IMG/VR virus record: IMGVR_UViG_3300032006_000016
Span: 1 to 45,966 of that record
Source of the DNA: a virus
Length of the DNA stretch: 45,966 nt
Direction: 5' to 3' (one strand)
Notes under the pieces: model-generated
Told to the model about the DNA's origin: nothing
Seen by the model: only the letters and a program-made list of their open reading frames with translations
The model's database searches: none
Made by a program: the position numbers and the translations under genes
Part shown: positions 11,296 through 20,017 of the stretch, one piece after another
Layout: the number at the start of each line of letters is the position of its first letter
How positions within the stretch are numbered: position 1 is the stretch's first letter

Positions 11296-12481
11296 CAGAT
11301 TCTTTCGTACGGAAGATACAGAAGAAAAATTAAATACTTCTCAACACCTTTTAGGTGGCTCCTCCGAAACTACTAGAGAGCCTACTACTAGTTATGAGAG
11401 ACAGTACGAAGAGTTAGAGATTGTTAATCGCGCGGTTAACATGATTGTTGACGATGCTGCTGAAATACCCTCTATAATTTCGGGGTCTGCAAAACTTCCC
11501 GGTATTATAAAAGGAATTAAACGAGCAAAAGTAGATACCCTTCTAAACTATGAACCGAATCTGTTTCAAGACATTAATACATTTAAAAGGAATCTTGTAA
11601 CAGACTTTATACTAGACGGTAATATTTTTGTTTATTTTGATGGAGTACATTTATACCATCTTCCATCAAGTAAAATGGCGATACATGCTAGTAAAGATAC
11701 TTATGTGGAGCGCTATACATTCTCACAGGAAATAGATTATTCTCCTAAAGAAATTATACATATTAAAGAGAACTCTTTTTATTCTATTTATAGAGGAGTT
11801 CCCCGCCTAAGCCCTGCCTTAAGAACAATGCAACTTATGGCAGCCATGAGAAAATTCCAAGATAACTTCTTTAAAAATGGAGCCGTTCCAGGACTAGTCC
11901 TAAAAAGTCCAAATACTCTCTCAGAAAAAATAAAGGAACGAATGATACAATCTTGGGGTGCTCGATATAAGCCAGAAGCAGGCGGACGAAGACCACTTAT
12001 TTTAGATGGTGGCATAGAAGTTGATAATCTGACAAATGTTAATTTTAAAGAGTTGGATTTCCAAAGCGCAATAACAGAAAACGAAAAGATAATACTGAAG
12101 GCGCTAGGCGTACCTCCAATTATGTTAGATTCAGGAAACAATGCCAACATTAGACCAAATATGCGATTGTACTACTTAGAGACTATACTACCTATAGTAC
12201 GAAAAATTAATTTTGCATTTGAAAGATTTTTTGGATTTACAATTAAAGAAGATGTTACCGATATACCGGCTCTTCAACCAGAATTACGAGACCAATCTCA
12301 GTATTACACCTCATTAGTAAATGGTGGAATTATAACTGTAAATGAGGCTAGAGAACAGTTAGGCTTCGAGCCTGTAGATGGACAAGATGATGTAAGAATT
12401 CCAGCAAACATAGCTGGAAGTGCTGCAAACCCAGATGAAGGTGGAAGGCCTGTAGAAGAAACCGAGGAAGAGGAAGAATAA
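11282..12481 (+). CDS. Portal protein (HK97 type)
   Basis: The product has 399 residues. It forms the dodecameric ring at the packaging vertex through which terminase pumps DNA. Family signs: an N-terminal YEELEIVNRAVNMIVDDAAE, a middle GNIFVYFDGVHLYHLPSSKM, then GVPRLSPALRTMQLMAAMRK and FFKNGAVPGLVLKS, and the late GVPPIMLDSGNNAN followed by RLYYLETILPIV. The end is a very acidic tail (EETEEEEE), common in portals. Order after terminase and before protease-capsid is canonical. It abuts the next gene with a one-base overlap (TAATG). Confidence 0.92.
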   Translation: MAWYDRFFRTEDTEEKLNTSQHLLGGSSETTREPTTSYERQYEELEIVNRAVNMIVDDAAEIPSIISGSAKLPGIIKGIKRAKVDTLLNYEPNLFQDINTFKRNLVTDFILDGNIFVYFDGVHLYHLPSSKMAIHASKDTYVERYTFSQEIDYSPKEIIHIKENSFYSIYRGVPRLSPALRTMQLMAAMRKFQDNFFKNGAVPGLVLKSPNTLSEKIKERMIQSWGARYKPEAGGRRPLILDGGIEVDNLTNVNFKELDFQSAITENEKIILKALGVPPIMLDSGNNANIRPNMRLYYLETILPIVRKINFAFERFFGFTIKEDVTDIPALQPELRDQSQYYTSLVNGGIITVNEAREQLGFEPVDGQDDVRIPANIAGSAANPDEGGRPVEETEEEEE

Positions 12482-12816
12482 TGGCAGGTAGTTCAAAACA
12501 AAAGAAACAAATGGCAACAACTATGGCTATGTACTTTGCGGAAGCAGGATACGTAGCTTCGCCAAAAGAATTTGCGGGGGATGAAAATCGGCCCCCAATG
12601 ATAAAGATTCCAACTATTAAAAAGATATTTGGATCTTGGTCTCTTATGGAAAAATTTACGAGATCATTCTGTCCTGAGCTTATGCGAGGACTAACCGATA
12701 AAAAGCCTAAAGTAGAGGAGCCGACGCCAAAAGCAGAAGTAAACCCTCTAGAAGAATTACAGGCAAAGACCGCTAGTCCAGCGGAAGATGAGGGAGTAGA
12801 TGGAAAAGATATTTAA
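12481..12816 (+). CDS. Hypothetical head-block protein
   Basis: The product has 111 residues. It lies between portal and protease-capsid. The first 70 residues look folded (MYFAEAGYVASPKEFAGDEN, then IPTIKKIFGSWSLMEKFTRS); the rest is a Pro/Glu/Lys-rich flexible tail. No known motif. The start follows a GGAAGAGGAAG stretch, and its end overlaps the protease gene by 17 bases, so translation is coupled. Position suggests a minor capsid or assembly factor; not shown. Confidence 0.65.
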   Translation: MAGSSKQKKQMATTMAMYFAEAGYVASPKEFAGDENRPPMIKIPTIKKIFGSWSLMEKFTRSFCPELMRGLTDKKPKVEEPTPKAEVNPLEELQAKTASPAEDEGVDGKDI

Positions 12817-14770
12817 TCTCACGTCCACTTTTAAATCAGAAGCACAAGAAGATGGTAGTGTTATGATTCGTGGTATGGCCAGTACAACTGAATTTGATCG
12901 CGCGGGCGATTCTATTTCAGCTGATGCTTGGACGAAGGGTGGATTAAATAATTTTGAAAAGAATCCCATAATTCTTTTTAATCACGACTATAGCAGGCCT
13001 ATCGGTCGAGCTAAAAAAGTCACGGCAACTGATGATGGTTTACACTTAGAAGCTAAAATAAGTAAATCAGCAGGTGATGTTGCTGAGCTAGTTAAAGACG
13101 GTGTCCTTGGAGCCTTTTCTGTTGGTTTTCGAGTCAAGGATGCTGATTATGTAGAGGAAACCGACGGATTAAGGATAAAGGACGCTGAGTTGTTTGAGGT
13201 ATCGGTAGTATCTGTACCTTGCAATCAAGCAGCTACTTTTTCACTGGCGAAGTCCTTCGACTCTAAATCAGAGTACGAAGATTTCAAAAAAACTTTCACT
13301 AATAGTGACGGGGCGCAAGTCCAAAAGGAGATACAAATGTCTGAAGAGACAAATCAACCCGTTGACTTGGAAGCTTTTGCTAAAAAAGTAGCTGAGGAAA
13401 CTGCTGCTAAAATTGCAATGAAGCAAGCCGAGCAAAAAGCAGCCGAAGAGGCTGTACAAAAAGAAGTTGAGGAAAAAGCTGCTGCTGATGCAGAAGCTAA
13501 AGCTCAACAAGAAGAAGAAGTTAAGAGTGCTGTTGTAACTGCCGTTGAGTCAGGTACAGAGCGACTACTTAAGGATGTCGAAGCTCAAATAGCTGAGAAA
13601 GATGCTCAAATGGACGAAGTCCTGAAGAAGCATGAAGCGGATCTCAAAGAGAAATCTGAAGAGATTGAGAAGATGCGCGATTCAAAGCGTGTTTTTGAAA
13701 ATCGTGGACGTAGTGACATGGCTTCTCATAAAAAGGAGCTACTCCAAGCTCATATACTTGGAAAAGTTACTCGAAAAGGTTGGGATACTAACTACGGTAA
13801 GGATATCCTCCAAAAAGCAGGCGTTACCTACGATGCTACCAGTGCAGCTGGTATCGACGTAAGTGTTTCTCAAGCTTTTGAAGAAGAAGTACGACTTGAG
13901 CAAAAAGTCGCGCCTCTTTTCCGAGAAATACAAGTGGCTTCTGGTGCAACTGTACTACCAATTGCTCCTGATACTGAGGACGCCAACTGGAATGCAACTG
14001 GTCTAGAGACTACTGCTAACTTGTTGGAAGAGTCAGGTGCAAGCGATAATAACTATAACGTTAATCGCGTATTGTTACAAGCGTTCAGACTAATCTCTGG
14101 TACGTTCATAGCGAACGATACAGACGAGCAAGTTGTTATAAGCGTTCTGCCTATAATTACTTCAGCTCTTGCACGTGCACATGCGAAAGCAATCGACGGA
14201 GCAATCCTCAAAGGTAATTCATCCTTTGCAGGTCTCGTAGGTGGAGCTGGTACTGACGGCGGTGGATCTTTCCTCGCTGCTGACTCCGCTCTCGTAGCCG
14301 ATCCTGATGCATCTGGTACTTCCGATGCGATCACAGGTGCAAACTTGCTTTCAATTCGATCAGAAATGGGCAAGTATGGTGTCAACCCCAACGATGTAGC
14401 ATACATTGTAGGTATTGACCAGTACTACAACTTAATTAGCGATGCTGCCTTCTCTGACGTTTCAGAAGTTGGTTCAGACACCGCAATGAAGTTAATCGGT
14501 GCGGTAGGAAGCATGTACGGATCACCCGTAGTTGCTACTGATGCACTTGCTCAAGGCACCAAAGAAACTGGAGCCTTCACAGGTACAGCTGCTTGCGCAG
14601 TTAACGTACGTAACTATGTTATCCCCCGACTGAAGGGTGTTAGCATTGAGACTGACTACGAAGTAGCTGGTCAGCGTACGGCCATTGTTGCAGCACAATC
14701 ACTCGGATTCAACGAGTTAGTTGCTGGCGTAACAAACAATGAGCCTTCTGTTAGAATCGAGTATCAGTAA
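12800..14770 (+). CDS. Prohead protease - scaffold - major capsid fusion
   Basis: The product has 656 residues in three parts. Residues 1-150 are an HK97-type (U35) prohead protease: His62 (LFNHD) and Ser107 (GAFSVGF), with the following SVVSVPCNQAA strand typical of the family. Residues about 190-298 are a Glu/Lys/Ala-rich coiled coil, like a scaffold or delta domain. Residues about 305-656 are an HK97-fold capsid protein (WDTNYGKDILQKAG, then VSQAFEEEVRLEQKVAPLFR). Most relatives have separate protease and capsid genes. An in-frame ATG at 13337 with AAGGAG six bases upstream could make scaffold-capsid alone. Self-cleavage near the scaffold/capsid border is expected by analogy. Confidence 0.92.
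   Translation: MEKIFNLTSTFKSEAQEDGSVMIRGMASTTEFDRAGDSISADAWTKGGLNNFEKNPIILFNHDYSRPIGRAKKVTATDDGLHLEAKISKSAGDVAELVKDGVLGAFSVGFRVKDADYVEETDGLRIKDAELFEVSVVSVPCNQAATFSLAKSFDSKSEYEDFKKTFTNSDGAQVQKEIQMSEETNQPVDLEAFAKKVAEETAAKIAMKQAEQKAAEEAVQKEVEEKAAADAEAKAQQEEEVKSAVVTAVESGTERLLKDVEAQIAEKDAQMDEVLKKHEADLKEKSEEIEKMRDSKRVFENRGRSDMASHKKELLQAHILGKVTRKGWDTNYGKDILQKAGVTYDATSAAGIDVSVSQAFEEEVRLEQKVAPLFREIQVASGATVLPIAPDTEDANWNATGLETTANLLEESGASDNNYNVNRVLLQAFRLISGTFIANDTDEQVVISVLPIITSALARAHAKAIDGAILKGNSSFAGLVGGAGTDGGGSFLAADSALVADPDASGTSDAITGANLLSIRSEMGKYGVNPNDVAYIVGIDQYYNLISDAAFSDVSEVGSDTAMKLIGAVGSMYGSPVVATDALAQGTKETGAFTGTAACAVNVRNYVIPRLKGVSIETDYEVAGQRTAIVAAQSLGFNELVAGVTNNEPSVRIEYQ
13325..13339 (+). promoter_or_regulatory. 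Internal ribosome site and start inside the protease-capsid fusion
   Basis: AAGGAG (13325-13330), six bases, ATG (13337-13339), in frame with the fusion at residue 180, exactly between protease and coiled coil. It would give a 477-residue scaffold-capsid protein. This Shine-Dalgarno match is stronger than the one before 12800, where GGAG lies only three bases from the ATG. Confidence 0.72.
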
Positions 14771-14780
14771 AAACTGATAC
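14761..14780 (+). terminator. Hairpin 1 after capsid, over the stop codon
   Basis: GTATCAGT AAAA ACTGATAC: 8-bp perfect stem, 4-base loop, with the TAA stop at the stem/loop edge. No T-run, so likely an RNA-stability or pausing hairpin rather than a terminator on its own. Confidence 0.6.
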
Positions 14781-14787
14781 CCTTAAT

Positions 14788-14809
14788 TAGAATTACAATA
14801 GTGATTCTA
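14788..14809 (+). terminator. Hairpin 2 after capsid
   Basis: TAGAATTAC AATA GTGATTCTA: 9-bp stem with one G-U pair in RNA. It is followed by no T-run. Confidence 0.5.
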
Positions 14810-14816
14810 GTAACTC

Positions 14817-14845
14817 GGGGGAGGCAACCCCTCCCCCAAGTTTTT
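14817..14845 (+). terminator. Rho-independent terminator after capsid
   Basis: GGGGGAGG, loop CAACC, CCTCCCCC, AAG, TTTTT: an 8-bp GC-rich stem with a T-run. The tail genes continue in the same direction only 12 bases later without a recognisable promoter, so it probably attenuates rather than blocks, raising capsid mRNA over downstream mRNA. Confidence 0.85.
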
Positions 14846-14857
14846 AAAAATTGACTT

Positions 14858-15445
14858 ATGGCAGATTTAATAACTTTACAAACATATAAAGATGCAGAGG
14901 GTTTAAGTACTCCTAAAGAAGACTTGCGAATCAATGCGTTGATTCCCTCCGTTAGTCAATTAGTAAAAACTTATTGTGCTAATAGCTTTGTTGACTACTA
15001 TTCGTCAGCAAAAACAGAGATTATTAATGTTGATTGGGGAACTCATATTGTACAACTAACAGAGAGCCCAGTCAACAGTATTACTAGCGTACAAGAGCGC
15101 ACATCCTATAGTGGCGCTTACACTACACTAACAACAGGGGCATATGAATACTACTTAGAATCTAGTACTGATAGTGTTCTTAGAACTACTTCGGCAGGAT
15201 ATAAAAACTGGCCTACAGGTGTAGGAGCCGTTAAAGTAGTCTATACTGCAGGTTGGAGTGCAGTCCCAAAAGATTTAGAATTAGCAGTAATTGATTTAGT
15301 TACCTACTACTTGAAAGATGAACATAAAGAAAGACGTGTTCTTGGAGGAGCAAGTATACAAAACTCTTCCAGTAGTACCCAAAGTGATAATGTTGCTTTT
15401 CCAGACCACATTAAGAGAGTCTTAGACTTATATAAGAATTTCTAA
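14858..15445 (+). CDS. Head-tail connector (gp6-like)
   Basis: The product has 195 residues. The N-terminal helical part (LITLQTYKDAEGLSTPKEDL, then NALIPSVSQLVKTYC) and the C-terminal VYTAGWSAVPKDLELAVIDL are the signature of HK97 gp6-like connector proteins, which form a ring under the portal. Position right after the capsid gene agrees. The tail carries HKERRVLGGASIQ. The start follows the terminator closely and lacks a clear ribosome site (a TTGACTT stretch precedes ATG), so translation may be modest. It overlaps the next gene by one base (TAATG). Confidence 0.85.
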   Translation: MADLITLQTYKDAEGLSTPKEDLRINALIPSVSQLVKTYCANSFVDYYSSAKTEIINVDWGTHIVQLTESPVNSITSVQERTSYSGAYTTLTTGAYEYYLESSTDSVLRTTSAGYKNWPTGVGAVKVVYTAGWSAVPKDLELAVIDLVTYYLKDEHKERRVLGGASIQNSSSSTQSDNVAFPDHIKRVLDLYKNF

Positions 15446-16812
15446 TGGCAACGATGTATACAAAATCCTTAGATCAATTAATCAAGCATATGTCGTCCGG
15501 AAATTTTATCCGAGCAAAGTATATTCGAAGAGGTATTGATAGGCAAAAAGAAGCAGTAAACTGGTTGCAATTAGATAGAGAGTATATGCAAAGATTTAAT
15601 GCCCTTAAAAAAGTTGTAGAAGCCTCTGATAAAAAAGAGACACAAATGGTAAAATTTGAGGGAGAAGAATTCGGAGAGTTTTCGGGAAAACGTTTGAAGA
15701 TGAGTAAAGCAAGAAGATTTATACATACAGTAGAAGATACAGAAGGTAAAGGCCCAAAAGATCGTTTAACTTTTAGAGAATTAAGTGAGACGGTTTTACC
15801 TAAGATTTATTCAGAGCTTAAGGATATAAAAGAAATGGGTCATAAGGATATAAGTATTTTAAGAGGTACAATGGCTATGGTTTTAAATGACCCAGAAATG
15901 CGTAAGCCTGAAAATGTTAAAAAGAGACAAGCACTCAAAGCTATGTATGTAACTCTTGAAGAATTGGATAAAGTAACAGATCCAAATATGATACAAGATC
16001 CTACGAATCCTGACATGGGTAGTTTAGAAAGATTGCTTTCTGGTCAGACAGTTCAAGATATTCTTACTTCTGATTATAGTATAGAAGCAAGTGCACAAAT
16101 AGCAGTAGGAGCTTTTACGGGTATTGAGGGCAGAGTAACTTTTGAACTAGAAAATGAAAAACTAAATCAATTAAAAGGCCATGTTGCTAGGAAAATGGGG
16201 GATGTTTTAAAAGGTGTAATTGAAAGCGACCCAAGAGAGTTTGAAAAACTATATAAAAACCTTGATATTTCGAGATTAAGAGGCTCCAAAAACATATTAG
16301 AAAGAGTAGGAGATCAAGTAACTCATGTTTTAGACCCAAAGAGAAGGGGGAAGCCTAAACTATCTGTTCTTAAACCGAAGCCCTCTTCCGGAAGAGTTAG
16401 AAAAGGCAAGGCAGTAAAGAAAAAATCAAAGTCATCTAGTTTGACGGCTATCAAGTTACAATCAAGAAAGAAACATAAAGCAAGAGCAAGCAACGTTTCT
16501 TTAGTAAATATCTTAGGGATAATTAATGCTCGATTACCTGAGAAAGTTGCAACAAATATGCGGTCCCCAGGTCTTGAAAATAGAACGGGACGATTTGCTG
16601 GCAGTGCACGAGCTGTAGATATTAATGTAACACCTCAAGGGTACCCTAGTATTGGATATACTTATATGAAGAATCCATATCAAGTTTTTGAAACAACAAG
16701 TGGTACTAGGTTTTCTAGTTCGGAGAGAGACCCTAGAACCCTAATAGGACGCTCCATAAGAGAGATAGCTTTAGAATCAGGAATAACGAGATTATTTACT
16801 AGGAGGGTTTAA
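15445..16812 (+). CDS. Neck/tail-joining structural protein
   Basis: The product has 455 residues. The N-terminal 270 residues are helical and highly charged; a Lys/Arg/Ser-rich linker follows near residues 305-355. The C-terminal 100 residues are a compact domain (ENRTGRFAGSARAVDINVTP, then IGYTYMKNPYQVFETTSGT and DPRTLIGRSIREIAL). I recall this C-terminal domain in marine phages where a head-completion or HK97 gp10-like protein is expected, the same slot as here between connector and tail terminator. The large N-terminal extension is unusual for gp10-like proteins (about 130-170 residues) and has no assigned role. Confidence 0.65.
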   Translation: MATMYTKSLDQLIKHMSSGNFIRAKYIRRGIDRQKEAVNWLQLDREYMQRFNALKKVVEASDKKETQMVKFEGEEFGEFSGKRLKMSKARRFIHTVEDTEGKGPKDRLTFRELSETVLPKIYSELKDIKEMGHKDISILRGTMAMVLNDPEMRKPENVKKRQALKAMYVTLEELDKVTDPNMIQDPTNPDMGSLERLLSGQTVQDILTSDYSIEASAQIAVGAFTGIEGRVTFELENEKLNQLKGHVARKMGDVLKGVIESDPREFEKLYKNLDISRLRGSKNILERVGDQVTHVLDPKRRGKPKLSVLKPKPSSGRVRKGKAVKKKSKSSSLTAIKLQSRKKHKARASNVSLVNILGIINARLPEKVATNMRSPGLENRTGRFAGSARAVDINVTPQGYPSIGYTYMKNPYQVFETTSGTRFSSSERDPRTLIGRSIREIALESGITRLFTRRV

Positions 16813-17264
16813 TGACTGCAAGAACATACGCATCAAGAAGAGCCCAAATAATAAGTGCATTAGTTACTAAGTTAAAAACAATAGACGGACAAGGATCCTT
16901 TCTCACAGATGTAGGAGAGAATGTTCATCCTAGGTTAAAATTCTGGGACGAAGTAGATGAATTCCCAGCAATACATTTAAATGCTGGAGCGGAAACTAGA
17001 GAGTACCGATCAGCAGGAGTTAGAGATAGATTTTTAACCGTTACTATTAGGTGCTATGTTCAAGATGAAGATGCTCAAGAGGCTTTGAACGAGCTAATGG
17101 AAGATGTTGAAACAGTTGTTGAAGATAACTCACGACTTACGTATACGGATAAACAAAATAATGTCCATTATACACAACAAATCACAGTTGTCAGTATTGA
17201 TACTGATGAAGGTGTACTCGAACCGCTAGGTGTTGGCGAGATACTTATAGAGGTTCGTTATTAG
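16812..17264 (+). CDS. Tail terminator protein
   Basis: The product has 150 residues. It shows the plan of lambda gpU/HK97 tail terminators: an N-terminal helix (RRAQIISALVTKLKTIDGQG), a beta sheet (EFPAIHLNAGAETREYRSAG, RDRFLTVTIRCYVQ), a helix (AQEALNELMEDVETVV), and a final strand (GEILIEVRY). It caps the tail tube and joins it to the head. It lies directly before the tube gene, as expected. AGGAGG lies five bases before the ATG. Confidence 0.82.
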   Translation: MTARTYASRRAQIISALVTKLKTIDGQGSFLTDVGENVHPRLKFWDEVDEFPAIHLNAGAETREYRSAGVRDRFLTVTIRCYVQDEDAQEALNELMEDVETVVEDNSRLTYTDKQNNVHYTQQITVVSIDTDEGVLEPLGVGEILIEVRY

Positions 17265-17325
17265 AAAATTCTGGCACGAATAAATATTCACGACCAGTCT
17301 TTTCAGGATCATAGGAGAATATACT

Positions 17326-19014
17326 ATGGCAGAATATTTACACTATAGTAGAGACTCGCGACTCTACATGGAAAAAGACGGATATCTCTGGTCGATTCCG
17401 GTGCTTGATGGATTTAGTTTCTCTCAGGCAACGAACGCATCAGAAATAACGTTGAACGAGATGGAGGACTCTACCGGTAAATCACGTAGAGGTCGTAAAA
17501 TGTTTACTGACTCTCTATCCGCGGCAGAATGGTCTTTTAGTACTTATATTAGACCTTTTAAATCTGCAGGATGCTCAGGAGACCTAGATGGTGGTGCTGT
17601 TGGAGCAGCAGGAGCAGCGGGCGGGTCTAAAAAGGGTATCGCAGATAGTACTGCGAATACTCATCACGCTGTTGAAGAAGCCCTTTGGGTTGCAATGGCA
17701 GGTAAGAATACTTATACAGCAACTACTGGACGTTGGGCGGCTCCTTCAGCAAGTGGTGGTGCAATTTCCTCGTTCACTCTTGGTGGAACAACCGAAGGTA
17801 ATGGAGGTACAGCTAGTACTACTCCTTACACTTTTACAGTAAGTAACAGTACTCTCGGAGGTAGTACAACAGGGGCAAGCACAAATAGTACAAACGGAGC
17901 AAATGCAGTTATAAGTCTTACTTTAACTGATGATGGTTCTGATGCAGATGTTACTGCAACTATCTCAGAAAGAGGAATTGGCTGGGTTACTGGTGATGTA
18001 ATTACAATCACAGGCGCTTCTCTTGGTGGTAGTACTACTGCTGATAATGTAACTCTTACAGTGACTTCAACAAGTGCAGCAGCAGACACAACGGATCTCG
18101 ATATTAACTTTTATGACTCCAGCCGTGCAGCATTAGGTACATTTAACTTATACTATGTATTTAGTGATAGAACTGATGGACGATTGCTTTATAAGTTAGA
18201 AAATGCGGTTGTTAATGAGGCTTCGATTGACTTTGATATTGATGGTATAGCAGCAGTTAACTGGTCAGGAATGGCGGGCCAGATTAAGGAAGTACAAGAA
18301 GATACTACCGATGCAAATACGATAACGGCAGGAATGTATCATGCAGATAATACTTCTCCTGTATCTGGTTCTCATGGAGCAGGGGCAATATGGATTGATA
18401 CTAATGATAGTGACCGATTCTACATTAACCCAACTGCAGGAAATAACTGGTGGGCAGCTATTGATGAAGGTACTACTGATACTGGAAACTTTATCCGTAA
18501 CCGACTAACCCAGCTAACACTAGCGCCTGAGAGTACTTTCCAGAGTTCTACAACGTTTACAAACGCTGCAGGAGCTTCTGATACTTATGAGACTAGTTAC
18601 TCAGTGGCATTAACAGGCGGAAACGTTACTATTAGTAACAATATTTCTTATCTAACTCCAGAAGAACTAGGTAAGGTTAACCAGCCGATCGAGCACGTTA
18701 CTGGAACACGAACTATCACGGGAAGTGCAACTTGTTATTTAGCAAGTTCAGACGCTGCCACTAACCGTAGCCGGGACTTGTTTGCGGACTTAGTATCAGA
18801 CGTTAATACTGTTATTAACAAATTTGCAATTACATTGCAAGTTGGCGGAACGGATACTACGAAACCTCGCTTTGAAATTTCATTGCCTACCGCACACTTA
18901 GAAATACCAAGCCACTCTGTAGAAGATGTGATTTCTCTTGAAACCAACTTCCACGGGCTAGGTACAGGTGCTAGTGAAGGAGACGAAGTAACACTTAAAT
19001 ATATAGGTGTATAA
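17326..19014 (+). CDS. Major tail tube protein with large insertion
   Basis: The product has 562 residues. The ends look like a tail tube fold (WSIPVLDGFSFSQATNASEI, then EWSFSTYIRPFKSAG; near the end HVTGTRTITGSATCYLASS and RFEISLPTAHLEIPSHSVED). Between them is a long Gly/Ser/Thr-rich stretch (around residues 140-260) with beta-repeat character and RFYINPTAGNNWWAAIDEG later, probably surface domains decorating the tube. Typical tube proteins have 150-350 residues. AGGAG lies eight bases before the ATG. A promoter and hairpin follow the gene. Confidence 0.78.
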   Translation: MAEYLHYSRDSRLYMEKDGYLWSIPVLDGFSFSQATNASEITLNEMEDSTGKSRRGRKMFTDSLSAAEWSFSTYIRPFKSAGCSGDLDGGAVGAAGAAGGSKKGIADSTANTHHAVEEALWVAMAGKNTYTATTGRWAAPSASGGAISSFTLGGTTEGNGGTASTTPYTFTVSNSTLGGSTTGASTNSTNGANAVISLTLTDDGSDADVTATISERGIGWVTGDVITITGASLGGSTTADNVTLTVTSTSAAADTTDLDINFYDSSRAALGTFNLYYVFSDRTDGRLLYKLENAVVNEASIDFDIDGIAAVNWSGMAGQIKEVQEDTTDANTITAGMYHADNTSPVSGSHGAGAIWIDTNDSDRFYINPTAGNNWWAAIDEGTTDTGNFIRNRLTQLTLAPESTFQSSTTFTNAAGASDTYETSYSVALTGGNVTISNNISYLTPEELGKVNQPIEHVTGTRTITGSATCYLASSDAATNRSRDLFADLVSDVNTVINKFAITLQVGGTDTTKPRFEISLPTAHLEIPSHSVEDVISLETNFHGLGTGASEGDEVTLKYIGV

Positions 19015-19035
19015 ATAACTCCTAAAAAATAATTC

Positions 19036-19064
19036 TTGACATTTATGGTGTTTTGAAATATAAT
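19036..19064 (+). promoter_or_regulatory. Late promoter 4, before tail genes
   Basis: AAAAAATAATTC, then TTGACA (19036-19041), 17 bases, TATAAT (19059-19064), start near 19071. Confidence 0.85.
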
Positions 19065-19079
19065 ATAGGGTAAAGATTA

Positions 19080-19104
19080 GGGGGTCTTTTTGACCCCCTT
19101 CTTA
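19080..19104 (+). terminator. Leader hairpin between promoter 4 and its gene
   Basis: GGGGGTC (19080-19086), loop TTTTT, GACCCCC (19092-19098), then TTCTTAT. In the predicted RNA it begins about ten bases from the 5' end. It can terminate the tube-gene message coming from upstream, attenuate promoter 4, or protect the new 5' end. The T-run is imperfect. Confidence 0.65.
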
Positions 19105-19118
19105 TATGAAGAGCTAAA

Positions 19119-20003
19119 ATGGCAAATTTTACTTATAAAAAAGAAGAGGTAAAAGTATATGTTGTATACAACAGCCTTAAATATAGAATAGATATAAGTG
19201 AGATAAACTTCAATCAAACATTTAAAGAAAATAGTTATAGTGTAAAAACGCTTCATGACCAGAACTATTTTGAAGATTCGGTAATTAATCAGGCAACTGC
19301 TGCAAAGTTTTCTTTTAATACTCCGATTCTACAAGAAGCAACAAATAGGGTAGTATTTGATAGACTCCTTGATGTTGCAACTTTTGATTTATACATTTCT
19401 GGAAAGCATGATGCTTGGAAGCTAGAAAAATGCGGTATTACTTCAGGGTCGTTCGTGATCGAGGGATCAAAACCTCTAAGATTATCCGTAGAAGGCGAAG
19501 CATCAAAGCTATCACGTTTTACTGGTACTATACCGGGTACTTTACAAAATACAGGTATTACTACTAGTACTTATTTGCTATCAAAGTTTACTACTTTGAG
19601 TATAGGAACTGCAACGGTTTCGCCTCTTAAGGTATCTATCGAACTTCAAAATGAAGTACGATGGAATAGGTATACTACAGTTAATGGAGCAATTACTGCA
19701 ACAAATGCTTCTAATTCAATGTATCCTTCTTCTTTCACATTAATGAAGAAAATTCTTGGAGGTTCAATAGAGTTATATTTAGCAGATGATTCTTCAAGCA
19801 TGCTAACTTGGAACAGTGATACATCAATAAGAATAAAAGTAGGTACTACTACAGGGACTTTTTACGGTCTTGATTTTAATTTAGCAAATTGTTCATTTAC
19901 GAACAGAATGAAATCCGGTAATGTTTTTACTGAAGAATATAACTGGAGAATGATACAAAACCCTACGGCGTTAAGTGATGTCGTAACTTATACCACAACA
20001 TAG
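19119..20003 (+). CDS. Second tube-like/minor tail protein
   Basis: The product has 294 residues, mainly beta strands (KKEEVKVYVVYNSLKYRIDI, then KFSFNTPILQEATNRVVFDR, and SGSFVIEGSKPLRLSVEGEA). The motif pattern of short strands with a mid-protein DLYISGKHDAWKLEKCGI resembles tube-like baseplate or tail-tip proteins. No clear homology to 17326-19014 at the residue level is visible. It has its own promoter and leader hairpin, and GAAGAG five bases before the ATG. Synteny (between tube and chaperones) makes a tail role very likely, the exact role not. Confidence 0.6.
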   Translation: MANFTYKKEEVKVYVVYNSLKYRIDISEINFNQTFKENSYSVKTLHDQNYFEDSVINQATAAKFSFNTPILQEATNRVVFDRLLDVATFDLYISGKHDAWKLEKCGITSGSFVIEGSKPLRLSVEGEASKLSRFTGTIPGTLQNTGITTSTYLLSKFTTLSIGTATVSPLKVSIELQNEVRWNRYTTVNGAITATNASNSMYPSSFTLMKKILGGSIELYLADDSSSMLTWNSDTSIRIKVGTTTGTFYGLDFNLANCSFTNRMKSGNVFTEEYNWRMIQNPTALSDVVTYTTT

Positions 20004-20017
20004 GAGTATGTGATTTT

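Noticed and set aside
14851-14858. TTGACT before the connector gene as a promoter
   Set aside because: No -10 box 16-18 bases later; it would lie inside the gene.
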